A DNA stretch of 64,000 nucleotides from NCBI GenBank assembly GCA_016703125.1, contig JADJCR010000015.1:130799-194798 (forward strand), read 5' to 3'. The number at the start of each line of letters is the position of its first letter. The first letter of the stretch is position 1. The position numbers and the translations under genes were made by a program. The stretch is from Micrococcales bacterium (GTDB lineage Bacteria > Actinomycetota > Actinomycetes > S36-B12 > UBA10799). Below are positions 24,705 to 35,234 of this stretch, one piece after another. The notes under the pieces were generated by a model. That model was not told where the DNA came from. It searched no databases and worked only from the letters and a program-made list of their open reading frames with translations.

Positions 24705-26081
24705 ATGTCCGACAGCACAGGCAGCGCTGCCGCATTCGGCACACCCCGCCCGAGCCGGCGCAAGCGCCGCGCCGAGGGTCGCGCGACCCGCAAGCGGGTA
24801 CCGCTGGACGCCTTGGCCGCAGTTCCCGAGCAGCGCGGGGACGCACTCGGCCTGCTGGCCGGGCAGGAGCGAGACCGCCTGCAGTCACTGATCGCCCTGC
24901 GCCACGATCGCATGTCCGCCGACCCGTTCGCATTCCTGCGCGGCGCTGCCATCGTCATGGCCGACGACCTGAGCCGCACGCCCAACAGTGGCATCACGGT
25001 GCAGTTGTGCGGCGACGCCCACATCGCGAACTTCGGGCTGTTCGCCTCCCCAGAACGCACGCTGGTCTTCGACCTCAACGACTTCGACGAGACGCTGCCG
25101 GGGCCGTTCGAGTGGGACGTCAAGCGGATGGCCGCAAGCCTCGCGGTGGCCGGCGAGGTCAACGACCACAAGGACAAGCAGATCCGCAAGGCCTCCCTGG
25201 CGGCGGTGCGGTCCTACCGCGAGACGATGGAGACGTTGTGCCGCATGCCGGCTCTGACGGTCTGGTCGGCGGCACTCGACTTCGACGACCTGCTGCAGGC
25301 GGCGCGCAAGACCCCGCTGGGCAAGGCCGTGGAGAAGGCGGGCAGACGCGCCGGCAAGCGCACGGGTGACAGCGCCGTGGCCCGTTTCACCGAGGAGGTC
25401 GACGGTGTCCGCCGGTTCCGGGCCGACCCGCCCTTGCTGGTGCCGGTCCCGCAGGCCGACTCCGCTCGGGTCGAACAGGACCTCGCCGCCGTCTACGCGC
25501 AGTACCTGGCCACGCTGCAACCGGATCGCATCGCGCTGCTGATGCGGTTCTCCTACGTGGACGTCGCGCAGAAGGTCGTCGGCGTCGGGAGCGTCGGCAC
25601 TCTGGCTCTGGTGCTGCTGCTGCAGACCGGGGACAAGGAGCACTTGATCCTGCAGGTCAAGCAGGCGACCCAATCAGTGCTCGAGCCGTACCTGGGCCCC
25701 AGCGAGTTCGGCGAATCCGGCAAGCGGGTGGTCGTGGGACAGCGGGTGCTGCAAGTGGTCGGCGACCCCCTCCTGGGCTGGTCCCACAGCTTCGGTGCGC
25801 ACCCGTTCGACTTCTACGTGCGGCAGTTGCAGGACATGAAGGGCGCCATCGAGCCCGGTGATCTGGACCCCGACGAACTGTCCATCTACGGCCAGGTCTG
25901 CGGTGCGGTACTGGCCCGGGCGCACGCTCGGGGCGGCAACTCCGCCCTGATCGCGGGGTACCTCGGCGACGACGACGACTTCGACGAGGCCATCACGGAT
26001 TTCGCCACGTCTTACGCGGACATCAACCGCGGCGACCACCAGGCGCTACGGGCGAGCGTGCGCGCCAGCGCCAGGCGTTAG
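24705..26081 (+). CDS. DUF2252 family protein
   Basis: The 458-residue protein carries the DUF2252 kinase-like core: RMSADPFAFLRGAAIVMADD, QLCGDAHIANFGLFASPER and VFDLNDFDETLPGPFEWDVK. The GDAHIANFG / DLNDFDE pair resembles the catalytic HxDxxxxN and metal-binding DFD of aminoglycoside-phosphotransferase-like kinases, but no activity is known. Its last codons (SARR and stop) belong to a sequence that is duplicated about 246 bp downstream with the family 2 repeat. Confidence 0.88.
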   Translation: MSDSTGSAAAFGTPRPSRRKRRAEGRATRKRVPLDALAAVPEQRGDALGLLAGQERDRLQSLIALRHDRMSADPFAFLRGAAIVMADDLSRTPNSGITVQLCGDAHIANFGLFASPERTLVFDLNDFDETLPGPFEWDVKRMAASLAVAGEVNDHKDKQIRKASLAAVRSYRETMETLCRMPALTVWSAALDFDDLLQAARKTPLGKAVEKAGRRAGKRTGDSAVARFTEEVDGVRRFRADPPLLVPVPQADSARVEQDLAAVYAQYLATLQPDRIALLMRFSYVDVAQKVVGVGSVGTLALVLLLQTGDKEHLILQVKQATQSVLEPYLGPSEFGESGKRVVVGQRVLQVVGDPLLGWSHSFGAHPFDFYVRQLQDMKGAIEPGDLDPDELSIYGQVCGAVLARAHARGGNSALIAGYLGDDDDFDEAITDFATSYADINRGDHQALRASVRASARR

Positions 26082-26395
26082 CCAAACCGACACCCGGGAG
26101 CGATCCAACCGCGCAGTTTCGCTCCCCGATGACCGCAACACTCCCCGATCCACCAAGCGCGCACGCAACCGCGGGAACCGCGACCCCGTGCTACCGACCC
26201 CGACACCCGGGAGCGATCCGGCCGCGCAGTTTCGCTCCCCGACGCCCGAACCTCTCCCCCCTTCCGCCGCGGAGGCCCAGCGAAGCCGACGCCGCCCCCA
26301 CTCGCCCACTCCAGCGCCAGGCGTTAGCGAAACCGACACCCGGGAGCGATCCAACCGCGCAGTTTCGCTCCCCGATGACCGAACCTCTCCCCCTT
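26065..26395. repeat. Family 2 palindromic repeats, three copies, with duplicated gene 3' end
   Basis: CACCCGGGAG units begin at about 26091, 26203 and 26336. Each has perfect arms GGAGCGA and TCGCTCC around a CCAACCG/CCGGCCG...CAGTT loop, followed by CCCGATGACCG or CCCGACGCCCG. The 17-mer CCAGCGCCAGGCGTTAG that includes the DUF2252 stop codon at 26065-26081 recurs at 26311-26327, followed in both places by nearly identical sequence into the repeat. The gap 26082-26476 holds only this array and the csoR promoter region. Confidence 0.85.
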
Positions 26396-26426
26396 CCTCC
26401 GCGGCGCCATGGCATGACGCCGTGGG

Positions 26427-26445
26427 AATACCCCGGTGGCGTATC
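26427..26445. promoter_or_regulatory. Candidate CsoR operator
   Basis: The segment around TACCCCGGTGGCGTA (26429-26443) is an imperfect palindrome with the TACCCC half typical of CsoR boxes. It lies about 33 bases before the csoR ATG, where autoregulation would be expected. Confidence 0.45.
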
Positions 26446-26476
26446 GTGTTGCCCCGAACGACGAAAGGTCGCCCAT

Positions 26477-26755
26477 ATGCAGATCGACGACGAGACCAAG
26501 AAGGCGCAGATCCATCGACTGCGCCGCATCGAGGGACAGGTGCGCGGCCTGCAGCGGCTCATCGACAGCGAGAGTGACTGCGTGGATGTGCTGACGCAGG
26601 TGTCGGCCACCACCCGGGCGCTGGAGTCGTTCGCCATCCAACTCGTCGAGCAGCACCTGCAGACCTGCGTGCGCGAGGCCAGCCAGGAGGGCGTCGACCC
26701 GGAGGCGAAAGTCTTGGAACTATCGGCAGCCATTGCCAGATTGGTGCGGTCATGA
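26477..26755 (+). CDS. csoR: CsoR-type copper-sensing repressor
   Basis: CsoR is an all-helical repressor that leaves DNA when it binds Cu(I). The 92-residue protein has the family core IHRLRRIEGQVRGLQRLI and the three copper ligands in the expected order: Cys in SESDC, then His and Cys in EQHLQTC. It lacks features of nickel or formaldehyde sensors of the same family. The stop overlaps the next gene's ATG (ATGA), and that gene encodes a copper-chaperone-like protein. Confidence 0.9.
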   Translation: MQIDDETKKAQIHRLRRIEGQVRGLQRLIDSESDCVDVLTQVSATTRALESFAIQLVEQHLQTCVREASQEGVDPEAKVLELSAAIARLVRS

Positions 26756-26964
26756 GCCAGGAACTGAAGGTGCGCGGTTTGACGTGCGGGCACTGCGTGC
26801 ACGCCGTGACCGAGGAACTCACCGCGCTGGACGGCGTCTCGGCCGTCAGCGTCGACCTCGTCCCGGATGGCGTCTCCACCGTGACCGTGGACGCCACCGG
26901 GGCGCTCGACGCGCAGCAGGTCCGCTTCGCGCTGGCCGAGGCCGGGGACTACGAACTCGTCTGA
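26752..26964 (+). CDS. Heavy-metal-associated (CopZ-like) copper chaperone
   Basis: The 70-residue protein is a single HMA domain with the metal site GLTCGHC near residue 10 (usual form GMTCxxC), followed by AVTEELTALDGVSAVSVDL. It binds Cu(I) in the cytosol and passes it to a P-type ATPase. It is translationally coupled to csoR. No CopA ATPase gene is nearby, so the partner exporter must lie elsewhere. Confidence 0.88.
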   Translation: MSQELKVRGLTCGHCVHAVTEELTALDGVSAVSVDLVPDGVSTVTVDATGALDAQQVRFALAEAGDYELV

Positions 26965-26976
26965 TCGAACGCGTCT

Positions 26977-26982
26977 TACAGT
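26977..26982 (+). promoter_or_regulatory. -10 box (TACAGT), leaderless start
   Basis: TACAGT six bases before GTG 26989 suggests that the hydrolase gene has its own leaderless promoter, separate from csoR-copZ. Confidence 0.45.
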
Positions 26983-26988
26983 GAAGAT

Positions 26989-27768
26989 GTGAAAGCGTCG
27001 TTGGTCTTCATCCACGGACGCTGGGCCCAGAGCGGTGACTGGGTGGGCGCGATCAACACCGGCCTCACCACATCCGGCCGGGAGCCACTGGCCGACGACA
27101 TCGACGTCTTCGAAGTGGACTACGCCGACGTCCTGCACGACGTGCTCGCCTCGATGCCCGAGCGCGAGATCGAGGCGACCGAGCCGTCCGCGGACTACGC
27201 CCGCCACCAGCGCATGGTCCGGCTGGGCATGCACCCCTACACCCGGCGCCCCACCAGCCCCTACGACTTCTTCCCCAAGGAATGGGTCACCCGGTTCCTC
27301 ATGAGCCGGATGCCCGAGATCCAGCGCTACCGGGCCAATCCCGAGGTCAGGGCGGCGGTGCGGGCCCGATGCCTCGAGCAACTGCCCAAGGGCGACCTGC
27401 TGATCGTCGGGCACAGCCTCGGGGCCGTGGTCGCGTTCGATCTGCTGCACTACCTGCCCAAGGACACCCACGTGGAACTGCTGCTGACCATCGGCAGCCC
27501 GATGGCCCGCAAACCCTGGCGGCGGACCCTCGCGGAGTACCGCGGGCAGTTCCCCACCGGCCCGGTGACGACCTGGGTGAACCTCGTCAACAAGGGCGAC
27601 TGGGTGACCGGCGGCGACGGCATCCATCTGTGGTATCCACAGGCCATCGACACCTTCGCCAGCTTGGGCCTGGGCATGCACGGCGAGACGCACTACCTGG
27701 CCTCCGAACCGGCCGGGGTGGCGATCGGGGACGCCGTCACCAGAGCGCGCACCCGGGCCCACCGGTGA
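26989..27768 (+). CDS. Alpha/beta hydrolase (lipase-like)
   Basis: The 259-residue protein begins VFIHGRWAQSGDW (HG oxyanion motif) and has the nucleophile elbow GHSLGA, a later TIGSPMARKPW segment and a C-terminal MHGETHYL with the likely catalytic His. No signal peptide is seen, so it is cytosolic. It resembles lipase/GPI-type esterases; the substrate is unknown. GTG 27765 of the following nitrilase-family gene overlaps its stop (GTGA), so both are made together. Confidence 0.78.
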   Translation: MKASLVFIHGRWAQSGDWVGAINTGLTTSGREPLADDIDVFEVDYADVLHDVLASMPEREIEATEPSADYARHQRMVRLGMHPYTRRPTSPYDFFPKEWVTRFLMSRMPEIQRYRANPEVRAAVRARCLEQLPKGDLLIVGHSLGAVVAFDLLHYLPKDTHVELLLTIGSPMARKPWRRTLAEYRGQFPTGPVTTWVNLVNKGDWVTGGDGIHLWYPQAIDTFASLGLGMHGETHYLASEPAGVAIGDAVTRARTRAHR

Positions 27769-28493
27769 AAGTCGCGGCGCTGGGGATCGACTGTTCGGAC
27801 CCGCAGCGCACGTGGGAGACCGTCCGTGCGGTGGAGCCGGTCGACCTGCTGGTGCTGCCGGAACTGGCCTTCATGCCGTGGTTGTGCGCGACCCGTGAGG
27901 TGTTGCCGACGGCCTGGGAGGCAGCCGCGGCCCAGCAGGACCTCTCGCGACTGGCCGATCTGCCGGCCCGGGTGGTGGTGGGCACCGTGGCGCGCGCCGA
28001 CGGATTCAACGACGCTTTCTGGTGGTCGGCGGACACCGGACTGCACGTGGTGCACGCCAAGACCTACCTTCCCGACGAAACCGGGTTCTGGGAGGCGAGC
28101 TGGTACCGGCGCGGGCCTGTCCACTTCCCGGTCGCGGACACCCCCGTGGGCCGGCTCGGGATCACCGTCTGCACCGAGATGTGGTTCACCCAGCACGCGT
28201 TCACCGGCGCCGACGTGATCGTGGTGCCGCGGGCCACGCCCATCGAGACGACCCAGAAGTGGCTCGCCGGCGGTGCCGTGCACGCCGTGACCAGCGGCGC
28301 GTTCTGCGTGTCGAGCAACCGCGCGGAGGAGGTTGCGGGCACGGTGATGGGTGGGGCGGGCTGGATCATCGATCCCGACGGCGGCGAACTGGCGGTCACC
28401 ACGGCGGGCGAGCCGGTCGTCCTCCGCGACATCGATCTCGCAGCCGCCGCCGCGGCCAAGCGGACCTACCCGCGGTACGTGGTCACGGACTGA
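27765..28493 (+). CDS. Carbon-nitrogen hydrolase (nitrilase superfamily)
   Basis: The enzyme class hydrolyses amide or nitrile C-N bonds with a Glu-Lys-Cys triad. In this 242-residue protein these are Glu in VLPELAF, Lys in HAKTYLPDE and Cys in VCTEMWF, in the expected order and spacing. The length is a little short of the usual 260-280. It overlaps the preceding hydrolase gene by four bases, which suggests that the two act on the same type of compound. Confidence 0.87.
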   Translation: MKVAALGIDCSDPQRTWETVRAVEPVDLLVLPELAFMPWLCATREVLPTAWEAAAAQQDLSRLADLPARVVVGTVARADGFNDAFWWSADTGLHVVHAKTYLPDETGFWEASWYRRGPVHFPVADTPVGRLGITVCTEMWFTQHAFTGADVIVVPRATPIETTQKWLAGGAVHAVTSGAFCVSSNRAEEVAGTVMGGAGWIIDPDGGELAVTTAGEPVVLRDIDLAAAAAAKRTYPRYVVTD

Positions 28494-28569
28494 GGACCCG
28501 GGCGTACCCACCCCCCGTATCTGACCGACCGGTGCACGAAGTCTTGCCTGGCGCGGCAGAATGTAGAGC

Positions 28570-31278
<2,709 letters not shown>

Positions 31279-31297
31279 GCCAACGCCTGGCCCAGCC

Positions 31298-32638
31298 CTA
31301 CAAGCGCCCGGTGTGCCCGCCCCGGCGGGCGTCGGCGGCCGCCACCGCGTCACTGGACACCGCGTGCACGCCACCGAAGTAGAAGTCCTTGTGCCGCCAG
31401 TGCGAAACCGGCTCCGGCAGAGATGCGAGTTGCCCGGCGGGGAACCCTGGCTCCACCTGCACCACCCCCGCGTTGTCCAGGTGCACCCGTGGCGCGTCGA
31501 TGGCTTCCTGCAGCGGCACGCCGCGCAACAGCCCCGCGATGACCCGGGTCAGGGCGCTGCGGATGCGCTCGCTGCCCCCGGTCCCGAGGGCGGTGACGAT
31601 CCCGTCGCGCTCCACCAGGCTCGGCGCCATCATCGACCGGATGCGCGACCCCACCGGTGAGGCCAGCCCATCGGGATGCAGGTCGCTCTCCCCCATCATG
31701 TTGTTCAGCTGCACGCCGGTGTCACCGAGCATCACTCCCGAACAACTACCGTTGCTCACCGTCATGGCGACGGTCTGCACGCCGTCGGTGACGCTGAGGT
31801 GGGTCGTGCCGCGCACCGACGTCGGCGCCAGCGTCTTGGTGTGGTCGGTGGCGTCGCGCAGTGCCGTGAGCAGGTCCAGCGCGGTGGGTTCGGCGGGCAG
31901 TTCAGCCAGCGCGTACGCGATGATCGAGCCGCCGAGCGACGGGGCGGGGTTGGTGAACACCGTTCCGCCGGCCAGTTCCACCCGGAGTGGCTCGCGCTCG
32001 AACACCCGGTACGCGGCCAGGTCCGCTTCGTGCAGCGGGCCTTCGGCCGGCAGTCGCGACAGGCCGGCCGCGACCTCGTCGAGGAAATGCGCGTACGCGT
32101 CGTTGTGGAGCACCTCCCCCTCGGCCAGCAGCCGGCCGCCCGGTGCGTAGATGGCCGCGGCCTGCGGCGTCGAGGTGACGATCGGACCGATCAAGTACAG
32201 GACCAGCGCCTGCGCCGCGGTCATCGCCGCGCCCCGGCGGGCCAGTGCCTGCGCCGGGCGCAGCATCTCTTCGCGAGACAACCGGCCGTGCTGCTCGTGG
32301 GCGCGCAGCAGGCCGCCGAGCACCCCCGGCACGGCCACCGTCGACGGCCCGATCGTGAAGTCCTGCACCGCCCCGGAGAACTCCACGGTGATCACCTCGT
32401 GCTGTGGGTGGTCGTGCGGAGTGGGCACTGCGGCGAAGAAGTCGATGAGGTGGGTCGCGCCGTCAGCGTCGTGCACCATCATGAAACCGCCGCCGGCCAG
32501 GCTGGCCAGCCCCGGTTCGGTGACCGGCATCGCGAAAGCGGCGCTGACAGCGGCGTCCACGGCGTTCCCGCCCTCGGCGAGGACCTCCAGGGCCACCTCC
32601 ACCGTGCCCGGGGCACCTGCCGCGACCGCTGCCTGCAT
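31298..32638 (-). CDS. Gamma-glutamyltransferase family protein (Ntn hydrolase)
   Basis: The enzyme family cleaves or transfers gamma-glutamyl groups and matures by self-cleavage at a Thr. This 446-residue protein has GGNAVDAAVSAAFAMPVTEPG and GGGFMMV in the large subunit, and the processing site in RGTTHLSVTDG near residue 277, followed by the small-subunit NGSCSG (usual GSG region altered) and SMMAPSLV. It is shorter than typical GGT (about 530-580) and has no signal peptide, so it is probably cytosolic, and the true substrate may differ from glutathione. The start ATG 32638 is the best available. Confidence 0.82.
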   Translation of the reverse strand: MQAAVAAGAPGTVEVALEVLAEGGNAVDAAVSAAFAMPVTEPGLASLAGGGFMMVHDADGATHLIDFFAAVPTPHDHPQHEVITVEFSGAVQDFTIGPSTVAVPGVLGGLLRAHEQHGRLSREEMLRPAQALARRGAAMTAAQALVLYLIGPIVTSTPQAAAIYAPGGRLLAEGEVLHNDAYAHFLDEVAAGLSRLPAEGPLHEADLAAYRVFEREPLRVELAGGTVFTNPAPSLGGSIIAYALAELPAEPTALDLLTALRDATDHTKTLAPTSVRGTTHLSVTDGVQTVAMTVSNGSCSGVMLGDTGVQLNNMMGESDLHPDGLASPVGSRIRSMMAPSLVERDGIVTALGTGGSERIRSALTRVIAGLLRGVPLQEAIDAPRVHLDNAGVVQVEPGFPAGQLASLPEPVSHWRHKDFYFGGVHAVSSDAVAAADARRGGHTGRL

Positions 32639-32689
32639 GCCCACCAGGCTAACCACGCGAACGCACCCACCTGCTGGCAGACTCGACCA

Positions 32690-33382
32690 GTGCTCAGCCT
32701 GCTGGTGTCCCTCGGCTTCCTGGGCCTGGCAGCGGTCGACCCCGTCGGCGTCGCGGTGATGCCGCTGCTGCTGACCCAGCCCCACGGCATCCGGCGTTCG
32801 GTGTGGTTCCTCGCCGGGTCGGCGATGGGCATCATGGTCCTCGGGGTCGCCTTCGCGATCGGCGCCGGTCACGTGATGCTGCGTGTGACCAAGGAGTACC
32901 CCTGGCTGGAGCCGGCGGTGGAGATCGCGTGCGGGGTGCTGTTCGCCGGGTTCGCGCTGTACCTGTGGTGGCAGCAGCGCCAGGGCCGCGGCACCCCCGA
33001 GGTCTCCGGGACGCTGCGCCGCCGCCTCGACCTGCCCGGGGTGAGCCTGTTCGGGTTCGGCGCGATCCTGGTCGTCGTGCAGAGCCTGCTGGACGTGGTG
33101 TTCATCGTGGCGATGGTCAACGTGGGCGCGAAGAACCTGCCGGTGGTCGAGGTGGTGTTCGCTGTGCTCGTCTATGCCGCCGCCGCGCTGGCCATCCAAA
33201 CCGCGATCGTCGCGGCGTACGTGTGGGCCGGCCCCCAGCACCGCGACGCGGTCACCGGGAGGGTCACGGGGTGGCTGGACCGCTACGGCGCGCAAGCCGC
33301 GATCATCGCCGGCCTCGGGGTGGGAGCGATCCTGGTCGGCAGCGGGATCAGCGCGCTGAACGGCGGGCCGTCACTCGGGTGA
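32690..33382 (+). CDS. GAP/LysE-like membrane protein
   Basis: The 230-residue protein has about six membrane segments (LLVSLGFLGLAAVDPVGVAV, FLAGSAMGIMVLGVAFAIG, GVLFAGFALYLWWQQRQ and so on). The arrangement fits the actinobacterial GAP/Sap (sulfolipid-addressing) family, itself related to LysE exporters. Members assist transport of lipids or small molecules. It is divergent from the gamma-glutamyltransferase gene, 51 bases apart. Confidence 0.68.
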   Translation: MLSLLVSLGFLGLAAVDPVGVAVMPLLLTQPHGIRRSVWFLAGSAMGIMVLGVAFAIGAGHVMLRVTKEYPWLEPAVEIACGVLFAGFALYLWWQQRQGRGTPEVSGTLRRRLDLPGVSLFGFGAILVVVQSLLDVVFIVAMVNVGAKNLPVVEVVFAVLVYAAAALAIQTAIVAAYVWAGPQHRDAVTGRVTGWLDRYGAQAAIIAGLGVGAILVGSGISALNGGPSLG

Positions 33383-33429
33383 CGGCACAGCCACCACCAT
33401 CAGACCCTCGATACCTTCGAAGTCGCGAT

Positions 33430-34626
33430 TCAGTAGAGGACGCGCAACCGCACGGTCTCGGGCAGGGCGCGGAGCTGGTCGAGCACCTCGTCGGCGTAGT
33501 CGACCCCGACATCGGTGAGCACGTACCCCGACTCCCCGCGGGTTCCGAGCAACTGACCTTCGACGTTGACGCCGTGCGCCGCCAGCACCGAGTTGATCGC
33601 CGCGAGCACACCGGGGACGTTGCGGTGCAGGTGCGCCAGCCGGTGCGTGCCCTCATGCTCAGGCAGGCTCAGCGGCGGCAGGTTGACGCTGAGCACCGTT
33701 GAGCCGTCAGTGCCGAAGTCGACCAGTTTCCCGGCGACGAAACGGCCGATGTCCTGCTGTGCCTCCAACGTGGACCCACCGATATGCGGGGTCAGGACGA
33801 CGTTCGGCAACCCCCGCAGTTCGCTGCGGAACTCCTCACCCCGGCTCGCCGGCTCCACGGGGAACACGTCGACGGCCGCACCGCCGAGGTGCCCGCTGAC
33901 CAGGTGTTCGCGCAGGGCGGCGGTGTCGATCACGAAGCCGCGGGACAGGTTGAGGAACAGCGCCCCGGGCTTCATGGCAGCGAACTGCGGCTCGCCGAAA
34001 AGTCCGGCGTTGCCCGGACGGCCGTCCACATGCAACGTCACCACGTCGGCCACGGCCAGCAACTCGGCCAGCGAACCGCACCGGCGCGCGTTGCCCAGCG
34101 CGAGTTTGTCGACGGTGTCGTAGAAGTACACGACCATGCCCAGCGCCTCGGCCAGCACGGACAGTTGCGCGCCGATGTTGCCGTAGCCGATGATCCCCAG
34201 GCTGCGCCCGCGCACCTCGTGCGCCCCCGCGGCGGATTTGTCCCACACGCCCTGGTGCATCAGCGCGTTCTTCTGCACCATCCCACGGGTCAGCGCGATG
34301 ATCTCCGCCAGCGCGAGTTCCACGACCGAGCGGGTGTTGGAGTAGGGGGCGTTGAACACCGCGACCCCCTCGTCGGTCGCCGCTGCCAGGTCGATCTGGT
34401 CGGTGCCGATGCAGAAGGCTCCGACGGCCAGCAGCGAGTCCGCCTCGCGGAGGTGCTGCGCGCTCACCTGCGTCTTCGAGCGGACGCCCAGCAGTTGCAC
34501 GCCCTCGAGCCGGCGCGCGAGTTCTTCGCCGGCCAGCGCCCGGTCCAGGCTTTCAACGGCGTAGCCGGCCCTTTCCAGCGCCGCGGCACCATCGGGGTGG
34601 ATGTTCTCGAGCAGAAGGGCGCGCAC
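33430..34626 (-). CDS. serA: D-3-phosphoglycerate dehydrogenase
   Basis: SerA makes 3-phosphohydroxypyruvate, the first step of serine synthesis. The 398-residue protein has the NAD-binding GIIGYGNIG, the catalytic Arg in LSRGFVID and His in LTPHIGGST, and a C-terminal ACT domain (RNVPGVLAAINSVLAAHGVN) for serine feedback. It lacks the extra ASB domain found in mycobacterial SerA, so it is the E. coli-like type. A TACCAT box six bases before GTG 34626 suggests a leaderless message. Confidence 0.95.
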   Translation of the reverse strand: MRALLLENIHPDGAAALERAGYAVESLDRALAGEELARRLEGVQLLGVRSKTQVSAQHLREADSLLAVGAFCIGTDQIDLAAATDEGVAVFNAPYSNTRSVVELALAEIIALTRGMVQKNALMHQGVWDKSAAGAHEVRGRSLGIIGYGNIGAQLSVLAEALGMVVYFYDTVDKLALGNARRCGSLAELLAVADVVTLHVDGRPGNAGLFGEPQFAAMKPGALFLNLSRGFVIDTAALREHLVSGHLGGAAVDVFPVEPASRGEEFRSELRGLPNVVLTPHIGGSTLEAQQDIGRFVAGKLVDFGTDGSTVLSVNLPPLSLPEHEGTHRLAHLHRNVPGVLAAINSVLAAHGVNVEGQLLGTRGESGYVLTDVGVDYADEVLDQLRALPETVRLRVLY

Positions 34627-34632
34627 CCTTCG

Positions 34633-34638
34633 ATGGTA
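34633..34638 (-). promoter_or_regulatory. -10 box (TACCAT) of serA
   Basis: TACCAT on the minus strand, six bases before GTG 34626; it lies in the 25-base gap after the DUF2505 gene. Confidence 0.45.
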
Positions 34639-34651
34639 CGAGCAGCGTCGC

Positions 34652-35149
34652 TCAGTGCCCGGCGAGCCACTCCTGGTTGAAGGCGTACTCCTTGTCCAGG
34701 CTGGCCAGGGTCTCCTTCTCCACGACCCCCTCCAGCTTCCCGCCGATGAGCGGGACGCTGGCCTTGACGTCCATGTTGACCACCCAGTCGGCGCTCGCGT
34801 CGCCGGTCGGCTTGACCTCGAGGCGGCCGGTGACCTTCAGCGGCTTGCCGGGGAAGTCGATGTGCAGGTCGCAGACGTAACTGCCGCCACTGGCGGTCCA
34901 GTGCTCCGTCTGCACGAGTTTGTTGGTGTCGCCCAGGATCTTCTTGGCGAAGTCCGGCAGGTCGGCCGGCACGATCCGCTCCACCTTCAGCGTGATCGCG
35001 GAGTCCGAGGTGTCGAAGGTCTGCACATCGGTGGAGATGTCACCGAGGGCCTGGTACTTGCTGTCGACGTACGCGCGGTCGGACAACATCGCCCATACGG
35101 CGTCAGCGCTGGCCTGGTACTTGTCGACACGCGAGATCTTCTTGGACAT
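34652..35149 (-). CDS. DUF2505 family protein (START/SRPBCC-like)
   Basis: The 165-residue protein fits DUF2505, a Bet v1/START-like fold found in actinobacteria: YQASADAVWAMLSDRAYVDSKY at the start, later EHWTASGGSYVCDLHIDFPG, KPTGDASADWVVNMDVK and PLIGGKLE. Such folds bind hydrophobic ligands in the cytosol. The ATG at 35149 follows GGAGATGGA. The serA start lies 25 bases beyond its stop on the same strand. Confidence 0.88.
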   Translation of the reverse strand: MSKKISRVDKYQASADAVWAMLSDRAYVDSKYQALGDISTDVQTFDTSDSAITLKVERIVPADLPDFAKKILGDTNKLVQTEHWTASGGSYVCDLHIDFPGKPLKVTGRLEVKPTGDASADWVVNMDVKASVPLIGGKLEGVVEKETLASLDKEYAFNQEWLAGH

Positions 35150-35221
35150 TCCATCTCCTTCGCTCCGCTGCGAACGTACTGCGAATCGCCGGGAAGTTTC
35201 CTGTCGAGCAGTCTCACCGGC

Positions 35222-35227
35222 TATTCT
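35222..35227 (+). promoter_or_regulatory. -10 box (TATTCT) of the helicase gene
   Basis: TATTCT seven bases before ATG 35235; the closest in this window to a consensus actinobacterial -10 at leaderless spacing. Confidence 0.55.
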
Positions 35228-35234
35228 CGAACAC

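Noticed and set aside
26065..26395. Second regular array as CRISPR
   Set aside because: Same family 2 units with long, partly duplicated spacers; no cas genes.
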